DNA from: Crocinitomicaceae bacterium
Lineage (GTDB): Bacteria; Bacteroidota; Bacteroidia; Flavobacteriales_D; Crocinitomicaceae
DNA: 6,210 nucleotides
Assembly (NCBI GenBank): GCA_030830385.1
Contig: JAURNA010000119.1
Span: 1 to 6,210, forward strand
Direction: 5' to 3'
Under the pieces are notes generated by a model. That model was not told the origin of the DNA and did no database searches. It saw nothing but the letters and a program-made list of their open reading frames with translations. Position numbers and translations under genes: made by a program. Shown here one piece after another: positions 1 through 6,210 of this stretch (positions are counted from its first letter, which is position 1; the number at the start of each line of letters is the position of its first letter).

Positions 1-9
1 AAATAATCG

Positions 10-22
10 ACACAAAATGTGT
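10..22. repeat. Short perfect inverted repeat upstream of the exported-protein genes
   Basis: Five-base arms ACACA and TGTGT flank a three-base AAA spacer, in AT-rich DNA about 100 bases before the first start codon. It could be a small operator half-site pair or the weak end of an upstream gene's terminator, since an A/T-rich run follows. Arms this short also arise by chance, so no function is assigned. Confidence 0.2.
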
Positions 23-53
23 GAAATTTTAATCTGGAGTTAAATTAGTTCAC

Positions 54-82
54 TTTATGTGGGAATTAATTACCTACATTGG
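54..82 (+). promoter_or_regulatory. Weak candidate Bacteroidota-type promoter
   Basis: The Bacteroidota sigma-A consensus is TTTG near -33 and TAnnTTTG near -7. TACATTGG at 75-82 matches the -7 element with one mismatch. TTTA at 54-57 could be a degenerate -33 element, 17 bases upstream. A start site near 88-90 would leave a leader of roughly 30 bases before the ATG at 122. The match is partial and rests on position and consensus only. Confidence 0.25.
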
Positions 83-121
83 TGAAGTGCAAATACACAA
101 ATCATTGATAATCTACTCGAT

Positions 122-607
122 ATGAAGCTTGCGACTGTTCTTAGTATAGTGTTCTTAGCATCAACAACATTCGGAAATCAAAATCCGGTCACTACTTCGG
201 AAGTAAACACCCCCGATCCCATCCGTGAGTTGAACAGAGTCTGGCAAGAATACACCACCCTAGACGGCGTAAGAATTGAGTATCGATTGATTACATGCGG
301 AGACGGTGTCAATGTTCGCGAACAAAACATCGTTGTCTTCCGGTTTTCCAATCAAACTTCCGATCAGAAAACACTTTCATGGAAAACGAAGTTGTTCCGT
401 GATGGAGAATGCATGAACTGTCACAGAATCGATGATTCCGAAAACATGCACGAAATTATACTGAACCCCAATCAAATTCTGGAATCCGATTGCTCTTCCA
501 CAAAAGATCAGTCCTTGTACATTTTCGACAACTACGTGAAGTATGTTCCGGGAATGACAAAAACACGACTGACGGATTTTGAATTAACCGACCTTACGAT
601 CAACTAA
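122..607 (+). CDS. Small exported protein of unknown function with a CxxCH motif
   Basis: This encodes 161 residues that I cannot assign to a named family. Residues 1 to about 18 form a short signal peptide (MKLATVLSIVFLASTTFG), so the mature protein should lie in the periplasm or outside the cell. The rest looks like a compact beta-rich domain with alternating hydrophobic strands (VVFRFSN, SWKTKLF, SLYIFDNYVKYV). There are four cysteines: C59, C97, C100 and C124. C97-x-x-C100-H101 formally matches a c-type haem site. However, the protein has a single site and no cytochrome-like helices, so a disulfide or metal role is at least as likely. From memory, small flavobacterial exported proteins with a similar 'W...L(W/F)..G.C..C' segment exist, but I cannot verify this. 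The ATG at 122 was chosen because it directly precedes the signal peptide; no Shine-Dalgarno site is visible, as is usual in this phylum. The next gene starts 28 bases after the stop with no terminator between, suggesting co-transcription. Confidence 0.8.
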   Translation: MKLATVLSIVFLASTTFGNQNPVTTSEVNTPDPIRELNRVWQEYTTLDGVRIEYRLITCGDGVNVREQNIVVFRFSNQTSDQKTLSWKTKLFRDGECMNCHRIDDSENMHEIILNPNQILESDCSSTKDQSLYIFDNYVKYVPGMTKTRLTDFELTDLTIN

Positions 608-635
608 TACCTGCAAACAGTTATGTATGGTATTT

Positions 636-2999
636 ATGAAAAAAATGAAATCTTTTAGCGTTGTTCTCGCAGGAATTGGATTCGTGGGAATGGCAAACGC
701 GCAGTGTACGTTGAACACTCAGGGAAATTCGAGCACTACAATCGTTTGTGGTGAATCTGTAGAACTTACGGCCATAGGGCTTTCTGGAACTCCGGTACTT
801 TCTACTGACTTCAATAGCAGTCAGTTGGGTCTGGGATGGCAAACATCGGCTACCGTGCTCTACGGCAATTCATGTGGTCCTTCATTAGATGGATCACCGG
901 CAGCATGGTTTGGAAACGTACCCCTTCCAAGAACTCTCACTACCATTGCATTTGATGTGAGTTGTGGTGGACAAATTTGTTTCGATCTTGATTTTGCTGA
1001 AGATGATGCTTGCGGTGGATGTGATGACTGTGAAGACCCAGATCTTCCCAACGAGGGAGTTTGGCTTCGCTATTCAATCGACGGAGGTACATCATGGGTG
1101 GACATTTTCTATTTCGAAGCGACATACGGATATGCAAATCAATATTATGAATGGGAAAACTATTGTTTTACAATTCCGCCAGAGGCATGTACCCCGGGAA
1201 CCATGTTCCAGTGGGATCAGCCTTATGCCACAAATACTACATATGATCACTGGGGAATTGACAACGTTGTAATTACCCCGTCTAACTGTGGATACGTCTA
1301 CGACTGGGATAATATTCCGGGTTCGATTGATACGAACATTCAAACGGTTTCACCATTGGTTACAACTTCTTACCCTGTAAGTTATTACGATACATTAGGA
1401 ACAGACATTTGTTACGATACAATTACAGTTGTTGTAAACCCATTGATAAACAATGCAATTGGTAATCCAACTGCGCTTGTTTGCAGAGAATGTGGAAGCT
1501 TGACTACCACCATTGTAAACGATCCCGTCCCGGGTCCTTATACCTATGCCTGGGAAACAAACGGTCCGTTCATTTCTGATACGACACTCCAAAGTCCACA
1601 GGTTTGTTTTGGAGACACTTCGCTATCACAATATTTTACCTCACTTGTGACCAATACCACAACGGGTTGTTTTGCGTACGATTCGGTGCTGCTGATTTCA
1701 GAGGCTTGCCCATGCAACATTGACTCATTTAGTGTTGAGTCTGTTTGTCGACCCGGTGGCCTGTTTGATATTGTGGGAGTATATATGCACTCCAAGAATC
1801 CGGGAACAGGAACGCTCGCAATCGAAGCTACGAATGCAACCGGAACCTACTCCGAAACCTTCACGGCTCCCTTTACCGATAGCACCGCGTTCAATTTCTC
1901 CATTACGGGCATTCCGAATGACGGATCGCCAACAACCGTTGCGATTTATTTCTCGGACTTATTGGATTGTACGGATCAATTCACTGTGAATCCACCGGCT
2001 ATTCCCTCCGTGACCGGCATCGATGGTGGAGCAGAGTACTGTCCGGGAGAAACAGTTGAAGATGTAATGGTAGGAGTAACCGGAGCGCTCCCATGGACGA
2101 TTGATTATACATTGGATGGGGAATCAATGACAGCCACAGGGGAAACATCGCCAATTTCTCTTGGAAATACACCGGGAGTTTACGTGGTAACACAGGTAAC
2201 TGACTCAATTTGTCTCAATGAAGCGGTGGGGACACAGACAATTACCATTTACGACGCTCCGGTAGTGGATGCCGGGCTCGACATATCGGTGTGTGAGGGA
2301 ACGATGATCACACTGAACGGATCCGGTGCGTCGTACTATGTATGGGACAAAGGAGCTGTGAATGGAGTTGCGTTCCCGGCGATGACAACGGCAACGTACA
2401 CGGTAACTGGAATGGATCTGAACGGATGCGATAGCACAGATAAAATGACCGTAACGGTTACCCCATATCCATCGGCGCCAAATGCGATTCCGGGTGGAGA
2501 TTCTTACTGTACAAGTGCTGAAATTCCACCGTTCGAGGTGATTGGTACAGGCACGGAATTCACCTGGTATTCAGATCAGGCACTCACGAATGTAATTGGA
2601 AACGATGCTACATTACAACCATTCACAGTGGAAGGAACGACGTACTACTACGTTACGCAATCCGATAATGGCTGTGAGAGTGATCCGGATATCATCAGCA
2701 TTTTCATGGAATTCTGTGAAGTCGTTTTAGAAATGCCAAACGTGATCACTGCGGATGCAAACAACGTGAATGATTTGTTCCACCCGGTTAAACTTGAAAA
2801 TATTACAGAAATGCACACAACCATCCTGAACCGTTGGGGGGAAGTTTTGTATGAAACAGACGACATCAACATCAATTGGAGTGCGAATGATCTTTCAGGA
2901 AACAGTGTAACAGATGGAACGTATTTCTATATTATCAAAATGGTTGATCGGTACGGAAATGAAAGCCAGATTCATGGTAATATTCAGGTGATTCGCTAG
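636..2999 (+). CDS. T9SS-exported multidomain surface protein with reelin-like and Ig/PKD-like modules and a type B (CHU_C) sorting domain
   Basis: This encodes 787 residues. Residues 1-22 are a classic signal peptide ending ANA before Gln23. In-frame ATGs lie at 627, 636 and 645; 636 is preferred because it gives MKK followed by the hydrophobic core. Residues about 54-214 resemble a reelin subrepeat, an extracellular beta jelly-roll: 'RTLTT' near 99, 'LRYSIDGGTSW' at 144-154, 'MFQWDQP' near 190 and 'HWGIDNVVI' near 205-213. An acidic cysteine cluster (C126, C129, C132) is embedded in it. Residues about 218-690 are a chain of Ig/PKD-like beta-sandwich modules, roughly at 218-267, 270-352, 360-452, 460-538, 542-608 and 611-690. 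They are joined by Pro-rich linkers and carry paired cysteines. Residues about 694-787 are the CHU_C domain: 'NVITADANNVNDLF', 'NRWGEVLYET' at 732-741, 'DGTYFYIIK' at 760-768, ending 'GNIQVIR'. In Bacteroidota this domain directs outer-membrane passage by T9SS and surface anchoring or release. An adhesin or matrix role is inferred from the modules. No catalytic domain is visible. Confidence 0.92.
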   Translation: MKKMKSFSVVLAGIGFVGMANAQCTLNTQGNSSTTIVCGESVELTAIGLSGTPVLSTDFNSSQLGLGWQTSATVLYGNSCGPSLDGSPAAWFGNVPLPRTLTTIAFDVSCGGQICFDLDFAEDDACGGCDDCEDPDLPNEGVWLRYSIDGGTSWVDIFYFEATYGYANQYYEWENYCFTIPPEACTPGTMFQWDQPYATNTTYDHWGIDNVVITPSNCGYVYDWDNIPGSIDTNIQTVSPLVTTSYPVSYYDTLGTDICYDTITVVVNPLINNAIGNPTALVCRECGSLTTTIVNDPVPGPYTYAWETNGPFISDTTLQSPQVCFGDTSLSQYFTSLVTNTTTGCFAYDSVLLISEACPCNIDSFSVESVCRPGGLFDIVGVYMHSKNPGTGTLAIEATNATGTYSETFTAPFTDSTAFNFSITGIPNDGSPTTVAIYFSDLLDCTDQFTVNPPAIPSVTGIDGGAEYCPGETVEDVMVGVTGALPWTIDYTLDGESMTATGETSPISLGNTPGVYVVTQVTDSICLNEAVGTQTITIYDAPVVDAGLDISVCEGTMITLNGSGASYYVWDKGAVNGVAFPAMTTATYTVTGMDLNGCDSTDKMTVTVTPYPSAPNAIPGGDSYCTSAEIPPFEVIGTGTEFTWYSDQALTNVIGNDATLQPFTVEGTTYYYVTQSDNGCESDPDIISIFMEFCEVVLEMPNVITADANNVNDLFHPVKLENITEMHTTILNRWGEVLYETDDININWSANDLSGNSVTDGTYFYIIKMVDRYGNESQIHGNIQVIR

Positions 3000-3024
3000 A
3001 ACACAGAAATGAAGAAAATTGGAG

Positions 3025-3062
3025 TCCCGGTTGCTGATTGTGTCGAAGCACCGGGATTTTTT
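3025..3062 (+). terminator. Intrinsic terminator of the exported-protein unit
   Basis: The arms are TCCCGGT(T)GC at 3025-3034 and GCACCGGGA at 3048-3056. They pair over nine base pairs with one bulged T and enclose a 13-base loop. Six Ts follow at 3057-3062. The hairpin lies 25 bases after the TAG at 2997-2999. Read on the minus strand, the same stem is followed by a less regular T-rich tract (from 3020 down to 3011), so weak bidirectional action on the converging kinase unit is possible. Confidence 0.85.
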
Positions 3063-3296
3063 ATGCATCACTGTGAATGATCCGGCCTTCAATCACAGTG
3101 CGTTGCATAGCAGTATTCACTTGATCACCCCGAATGTGTTGCTCAGATGAAAAAACAGGTGTACCAGCACCGCTGTAAATGGCATTTTCATATGCTTACG
3201 TCAGGTGTTCTGAAGATACGAATCCCCCATGTTTCCACTGTGCGATTTGAGCAAACGATCAAACGATGGATCGGATTTTACGAAAGATAAATGAGG
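3061..3296 (-). pseudogene. Probable decayed 3' remnant of an unrecognised gene
   Basis: Two adjoining minus-strand readings look like pieces of one protein. From 3296 to 3204 the reading includes SFVKSDPSFDRLLKSHSGNM and GDSYLQNT, then TGA at 3201-3203. From 3195 to 3064, one frame over, it begins AYENAIYSGAGTPVFSS, continues EQHIRGDQVNTAMQRTV and IEGRIIHSDA, and ends with TAA at 3061-3063. Joining them as QNT-(L-T-x)-AYENAIY would need one inserted base and reversal of the TAA at 3196-3198. That pattern fits a one-base deletion plus a nonsense change. No start codon or 5' part is present, because the reading begins immediately after the kinase stop at 3297-3299. I do not recognise the family. 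The call rests on protein-like composition only. Open stretches of 31 and 44 codons can occur by chance, so this may simply be intergenic DNA. Confidence 0.4.
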
Positions 3297-4937
3297 TTAC
3301 GATTGCCTTCGCGCTTTCCATGTGGTTCGAATGAAAAGCAAAAACCCGATGGATGAGGAGATGATGAAATACACATCAAACTCGGGTCGTATAGAAAGAA
3401 GCCAAAGCAACAGAAAGGTCAGCGTACATGCAAATGCAAAGAATTGCTGCCCGAGCGCGTACACGTCCGGTTGTCGGGTAATTGCTTTAGCCTGCAGTTG
3501 ATCGTGGTTTGCTTTCCGAAGGAATGCATGAAGTTCTCCAGGCAAAGTGAGCAGAGAGAAGAGTTGTTTTTTCATGGCATCCAAAACGATTTTTCGCAGG
3601 CCTCCACCCATTATGAACTGGTGTTTTAAATAGGGTTTTATGACCTCAACCGGGTTCAATTCAGGCGCAACAGCATTCGTTGTACCCAGCAAGAGTTGAA
3701 GAGTCCGATCGAATAAAATCCAATCTCTCGGAATACGAATCGTATGGACCAAATCGCGAATGCTGATCTCTCTGAGCAACTGGTTCAAACTGCTTCCTTG
3801 AATATCGTCGAAGCCAATATCCTTGAAGTTGAGGTTGTTCATTTGCACTTCATTTTGCAGAAATCTACTCACGGCATCGATTAGTTTTTCGGCCAGTTGA
3901 ACAGAGTCTTTATCGTTTCCGATGAACCCCATGGTTTTCAGGGATTTCACAATCCGTTGGACGTCTTTGCTGAAAATGGCCTGAATAACAATAGGGATTT
4001 CTTTCCGCATCGCAGCATTCATACTTGCTACGGCGCCGAAATCCAGTAGAATAAGTTTTCCTTCTTGATTGACGAGTAGATTTCCCGGGTGAGGATCGGC
4101 CTGGTAGAACCCATCCTCAAGGATCATGTGCAAATAGGTTTCCAGCAAGTTTTTCGCCAGTCCATTCCGATCAATTTCCCACTTATCCAACGTTGCGATT
4201 TGGGTAATTTTAACACCCTTGTAAAAATGCGTTACGAGCAGACGTTCTGTGGTAAATTCATCCACCACCACCGGGATAATGACCGCTTGATTTGCTCTGA
4301 GATTCGAGCGAATTTCAGACATCGCTTTTGCCTCTATTCGGTAATCAAGTTCTTCAAGGATCATCTGCCGTACTTGCTCATAAACATGCTCGATCCCCTG
4401 GACACGAAAAAAGAAGGCGATTCGTTTCACCATTTTTCTGAGAATTTCAAGATCGGCATGAGCGAGTTGTTCGATACCCGGGTGCTGAATTTTTATGGCA
4501 ACTTCGGTTCCGTTTGTGAGGGTGCCTTTAAACACCTGACCAATGGATGCCGAAGCCAGGGGAATTTCTTCTACATGAGAGAATGCTTCGGAAATGGGTT
4601 GCTTCAATTCCCCTTCGATGTGTTTACGCAGTGCTTCGAGGGGTTGAGAGGGGGTGTGATCCTGCATTTCTTCCATCTCACGCTGATAGGCGTCGGGTAA
4701 AATGTGGGAGAGTGCAGATACGAGTTGTCCTACCTTGATAAACAATCCGTTCAAATCCAGAAGATCACTTTTCAAACGAACAGCATGGCGCTCATGCAAC
4801 CGGTTCAAACGGGATGAATTCTTTGATTGACTTCGAAAACGACGCGTGAGAAAATGAAAAAGATAGCTGAGTACGATTCGGTTTGAAATCCGCAGCGCTT
4901 TTCGGGTTCTTTGGCGCGAAGAAACAGTCGTTGCCAT
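3297..4937 (-). CDS. ABC1/AarF/UbiB-family atypical protein kinase-like ATPase, membrane-anchored
   Basis: This encodes 546 residues from the preferred start, a usual length for the family. UbiB/COQ8 proteins are atypical kinase-fold ATPases that support ubiquinone or menaquinone biosynthesis at the membrane. All hallmark motifs are present: KxGQ (K68, G70, Q71 in 'LFIKVGQLVSAL'); the Ala-rich nucleotide loop 'LASASIGQV' at 127-135 in place of a Gly-rich loop; the ATP lysine in 'VAIKIQHPG' (K149); ExD in 'EELDYRIEA' (E196, D198); the catalytic segment 'DPHPGN' (D281, N286); and the metal-binding DFG (D299). Two C-terminal hydrophobic segments, about 497-515 and 521-537, should be membrane helices. 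The ATG at 4937 is preferred because 'SSRQRTRKALRISNRIVLSY' resembles normal family N-termini and a GGGAGG lies 13 bases upstream. An in-frame ATG at 5042 would add 35 residues (581 total). UbiB-like proteins of unproven substrate are common, so the symbol is left blank. Confidence 0.93.
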   Translation of the reverse strand: MATTVSSRQRTRKALRISNRIVLSYLFHFLTRRFRSQSKNSSRLNRLHERHAVRLKSDLLDLNGLFIKVGQLVSALSHILPDAYQREMEEMQDHTPSQPLEALRKHIEGELKQPISEAFSHVEEIPLASASIGQVFKGTLTNGTEVAIKIQHPGIEQLAHADLEILRKMVKRIAFFFRVQGIEHVYEQVRQMILEELDYRIEAKAMSEIRSNLRANQAVIIPVVVDEFTTERLLVTHFYKGVKITQIATLDKWEIDRNGLAKNLLETYLHMILEDGFYQADPHPGNLLVNQEGKLILLDFGAVASMNAAMRKEIPIVIQAIFSKDVQRIVKSLKTMGFIGNDKDSVQLAEKLIDAVSRFLQNEVQMNNLNFKDIGFDDIQGSSLNQLLREISIRDLVHTIRIPRDWILFDRTLQLLLGTTNAVAPELNPVEVIKPYLKHQFIMGGGLRKIVLDAMKKQLFSLLTLPGELHAFLRKANHDQLQAKAITRQPDVYALGQQFFAFACTLTFLLLWLLSIRPEFDVYFIISSSIGFLLFIRTTWKARRQS

Positions 4938-5302
4938 AACATAAATTTTGCCTCCCAGCGTTCGCGCCAAGGTAGTAAGAAAGACCCGCTTTGCATGTAA
5001 ATTAACAAACTTTTGTGCCGTTACTTTTTCATCAACCTGCATTACAAGGATGAGGATGCATGGCTAATGTTTCGTTCCATATCTGATTTATTTGTGTGCA
5101 ATTCAAATGGCCGAATGATCCATTCCGGTGCTGATTTTAGCAATACGTCCTCGCTTCGTTGTGGTCAAAATCTGTCCGGTTTCCTTCTTTTCTATCCGTA
5201 CAGGGGATGACAAAAATCGACAGGAAACCCATGAAAAAGAGATGCTGTGAAAACATACAGGTTCTTTTCTGTCAAGGTGTGCATACTCCGAATGAAGTGA
5301 AA
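4938..5302. other. Intergenic stretch upstream of the kinase gene; no gene seen
   Basis: These 365 bases separate the stop of the small hypothetical gene from the preferred kinase start. On the minus strand, TACCTTGG (4967-4974) is one mismatch from the Bacteroidota -7 element TAnnTTTG, and GGGAGG (4951-4956) sits just before the ATG. A leader of under 35 bases from there would exclude the upstream ATG at 5042. No convincing -33 element is visible at the right distance. Open frames of about 65 codons on both strands have no signal peptide, family motif or good start, and I take them as chance. No strong hairpin with a T-run follows the stop at 5303, so the hypothetical genes may read through into the kinase gene. 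Confidence 0.5.
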
Positions 5303-5695
5303 TCAAAGCGGTTTTACATCATTCCGGATCAAATAGACCTCAACAATGATTCTTGCAACGAGCTCCAATGTGATCTCGTCGGGTGTTATCAGTAGCGTGT
5401 ACGTGGTTTTTTTTCGGCCGGTTGCCTGTTTTTTCACGATGCCCATATCCAGCATTACGCGACGAGCAAGTACTTTTCCGCCGTATCCATACTTGAAGGA
5501 ATGATTATTGATTTCCGTGTAAATGGCCAACCGATGAATCATCTTATAGGTTTTGTTGAAGTACTTTTTGTATTGTTTCACACGTCCTTTAGGCACGTCT
5601 TCTCCGTGTATCACTTCAGCGGTGTATTGAGCAATTTCATTCAGCCTGGTCAAGAATGCTTTTCGATCTTCCTGATTTTGTTCCAAACGCGCCAC
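5303..5695 (-). CDS. Hypothetical protein, 130 residues, GTG start; possible C-terminal winged-helix-like segment
   Basis: I do not recognise this family. The protein has no signal peptide or membrane helix and should be cytoplasmic. Residues 1-60 look helical and charged (RKAFLTRLNEIAQYTAEV, then basic 'GRVKQYKKYFNKTYKMIHRL'). Residues about 70-102 ('GYGGKVLARRVMLDMGIVKK', then 'ATGRKKTTYTLLI') read as a helix, a basic turn and a beta strand. That could be a winged-helix-type nucleic-acid-binding element, which is an impression from pattern only. A final helix (about 105-123) is hydrophobic and acidic. The start is not obvious: the GTG at 5695 is the first candidate after an in-frame TAA, there is no ATG until residue 52, and no Shine-Dalgarno site is seen. 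The upstream gene ends 15 bases earlier in the same frame, so this could be the second gene of an operon or the distal half of one gene cut by a stop. TGA ends it at 5303-5305. Confidence 0.65.
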   Translation of the reverse strand: MARLEQNQEDRKAFLTRLNEIAQYTAEVIHGEDVPKGRVKQYKKYFNKTYKMIHRLAIYTEINNHSFKYGYGGKVLARRVMLDMGIVKKQATGRKKTTYTLLITPDEITLELVARIIVEVYLIRNDVKPL

Positions 5696-5710
5696 GGTTG
5701 ATTTTGTGGG

Positions 5711-6210
5711 TTACATTTTACGGACAAACGCTGAAAACACCGCTTTGTGCTTATCCAGGTCCATATTCCCGGAAAGTGCCACGCGAACAATGTAATCTTT
5801 GTCACCTTCCTGGGTCGTTCCCTGAGTAGAAGTTGCAGGAATGGTCCAGTAGCAGCCCTTGAGTTGACCGTAGCTGACGCAATATTTACTTTCGTTCGGG
5901 ATCTCATCGATCATCATGTGGATCAGTGTAAGGTTGAGTGCTCGCTTGTACGTTTCGCGTTCTTCGTCAGAATCTCCTTTCGCAGGAAGATCCAGAGAGA
6001 ATACAGAAGGTGTGAATCCCTGAGCGGCTAATTCTTCCGATACGAAGTTGATTTTTGCAGCCGGAAGCTCATGGGAAATATACGTTACAAATGCCCGTGT
6101 GTTCTCATAGGCCTTCTGAATACGGGCATTCATGGAAGGTAACTGTTTCGCTAGCAATTCGAGCTGAAGATCCGTCGCTTCATTATCGCAAAGTTGCAGG
6201 TGTTTTTCAA
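5711..6210 (-). CDS. Hypothetical protein, 5' end beyond the window
   Basis: This is a partial gene with 165 residues visible and no recognised family. The frame stays open from the TAA at 5711-5713 to the window edge. The codons before the first in-frame TTG (6155-6157) read EKHLQLCDNEATDLQLE, continuing smoothly into LLAKQLPSMNARIQKAYENT. The true start is therefore probably outside the window rather than at that TTG or the ATG eight codons later. The N-terminal visible part looks helical and amphipathic, possibly coiled. The rest mixes acidic helices ('GDSDEERETYKRALNLTLIH') with beta-like stretches ('KYCVSYGQLKGCYWTIPATS', 'DYIVRVALSGNM'). It has two nearby cysteines but no signal peptide or membrane segment in the visible part. 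A cytoplasmic location is inferred. It ends 15 bases before the next gene, in the same frame, so the two are very likely transcribed together. Confidence 0.7.
   Translation of the reverse strand, partial: EKHLQLCDNEATDLQLELLAKQLPSMNARIQKAYENTRAFVTYISHELPAAKINFVSEELAAQGFTPSVFSLDLPAKGDSDEERETYKRALNLTLIHMMIDEIPNESKYCVSYGQLKGCYWTIPATSTQGTTQEGDKDYIVRVALSGNMDLDKHKAVFSAFVRKM

Noticed and set aside
410..424. Calling the small exported protein a cytochrome c
   Set aside because: A single CxxCH in a beta-rich protein without cytochrome helices or a visible distal ligand region is not enough.
964..1272. A 102-codon plus-strand frame inside the large exported gene
   Set aside because: It is an out-of-frame shadow of the reelin-like region, whose main frame is strongly supported.
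1446..2705. The tandem Ig/PKD-like modules as DNA-level repeats
   Set aside because: The modules share only fold-level features and cysteine placement. I found no near-identical nucleotide repeats among them, so no repeat feature is called.
4089..4700. A 203-codon open frame on the plus strand
   Set aside because: It lies entirely antisense to the UbiB-like kinase, which has all its family motifs intact. The antisense product shows no recognisable domain.
5103..5306. A 67-codon minus-strand frame between the hypothetical gene and the kinase
   Set aside because: It starts at a TTG overlapping the previous stop, has no motif or ribosome site, and its first half is rich in Ser, Phe and Cys. 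Most likely a chance frame, though its last 30 codons look somewhat protein-like.
5747..6031. A 94-codon plus-strand frame opposite the right-edge hypothetical gene
   Set aside because: Its composition is rich in Phe, Cys and Val typical of antisense readings. The minus-strand frame is longer and open to the window edge.
1..6210. CRISPR arrays, tRNA or rRNA genes, insertion sequences, defence or toxin systems
   Set aside because: No spaced direct repeats, cloverleaf-like segments, transposase motifs or terminal inverted repeats were seen on either strand.

Overview
The window most likely comes from a member of the Bacteroidota, probably a marine or freshwater flavobacterium-like lineage. The strongest marker is the large exported protein at 636-2999. 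It ends in a CHU_C / type B sorting domain, the C-terminal signal of the type IX secretion system (T9SS), which is confined to that phylum. Shine-Dalgarno sites are mostly absent and base composition is moderate (mid-40s % GC by eye). Both fit, but neither is diagnostic.

Layout. The left half (122-2999) carries two plus-strand genes that both start with signal peptides and are less than 30 bases apart, so they are probably co-transcribed. The first encodes a small exported cysteine-containing protein of unknown function. The second encodes a 787-residue multidomain surface or secreted protein with a reelin-like jelly-roll module near its N-terminus, a run of Ig/PKD-like modules, and the T9SS type B sorting domain. 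A clear intrinsic terminator (3025-3062) ends this unit.

The right half (3061-6210) is read from the minus strand and converges on the first unit. In its direction of transcription it holds: the 3' part of an unrecognised gene that runs off the window edge (5711-6210); a second unrecognised small gene (5303-5695) in the same reading frame, 15 bases after the first one's stop; a 365-base leader or intergenic stretch; a full-length UbiB/ABC1-family atypical kinase (3297-4937); and, directly after the kinase stop, 236 bases that read like the decayed 3' end of another gene with one frameshift and an internal stop.

The two halves share no evident function: surface and secreted proteins on the left, a quinone-biosynthesis-type kinase and two hypothetical proteins on the right. 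I saw no tRNA, rRNA, CRISPR array, insertion sequence or transposase. No complete new system is evident. The points most worth following up are the probable pseudogene in the convergent gap, the reelin-like module with its acidic cysteine cluster, and the in-frame stop between the two hypothetical genes.
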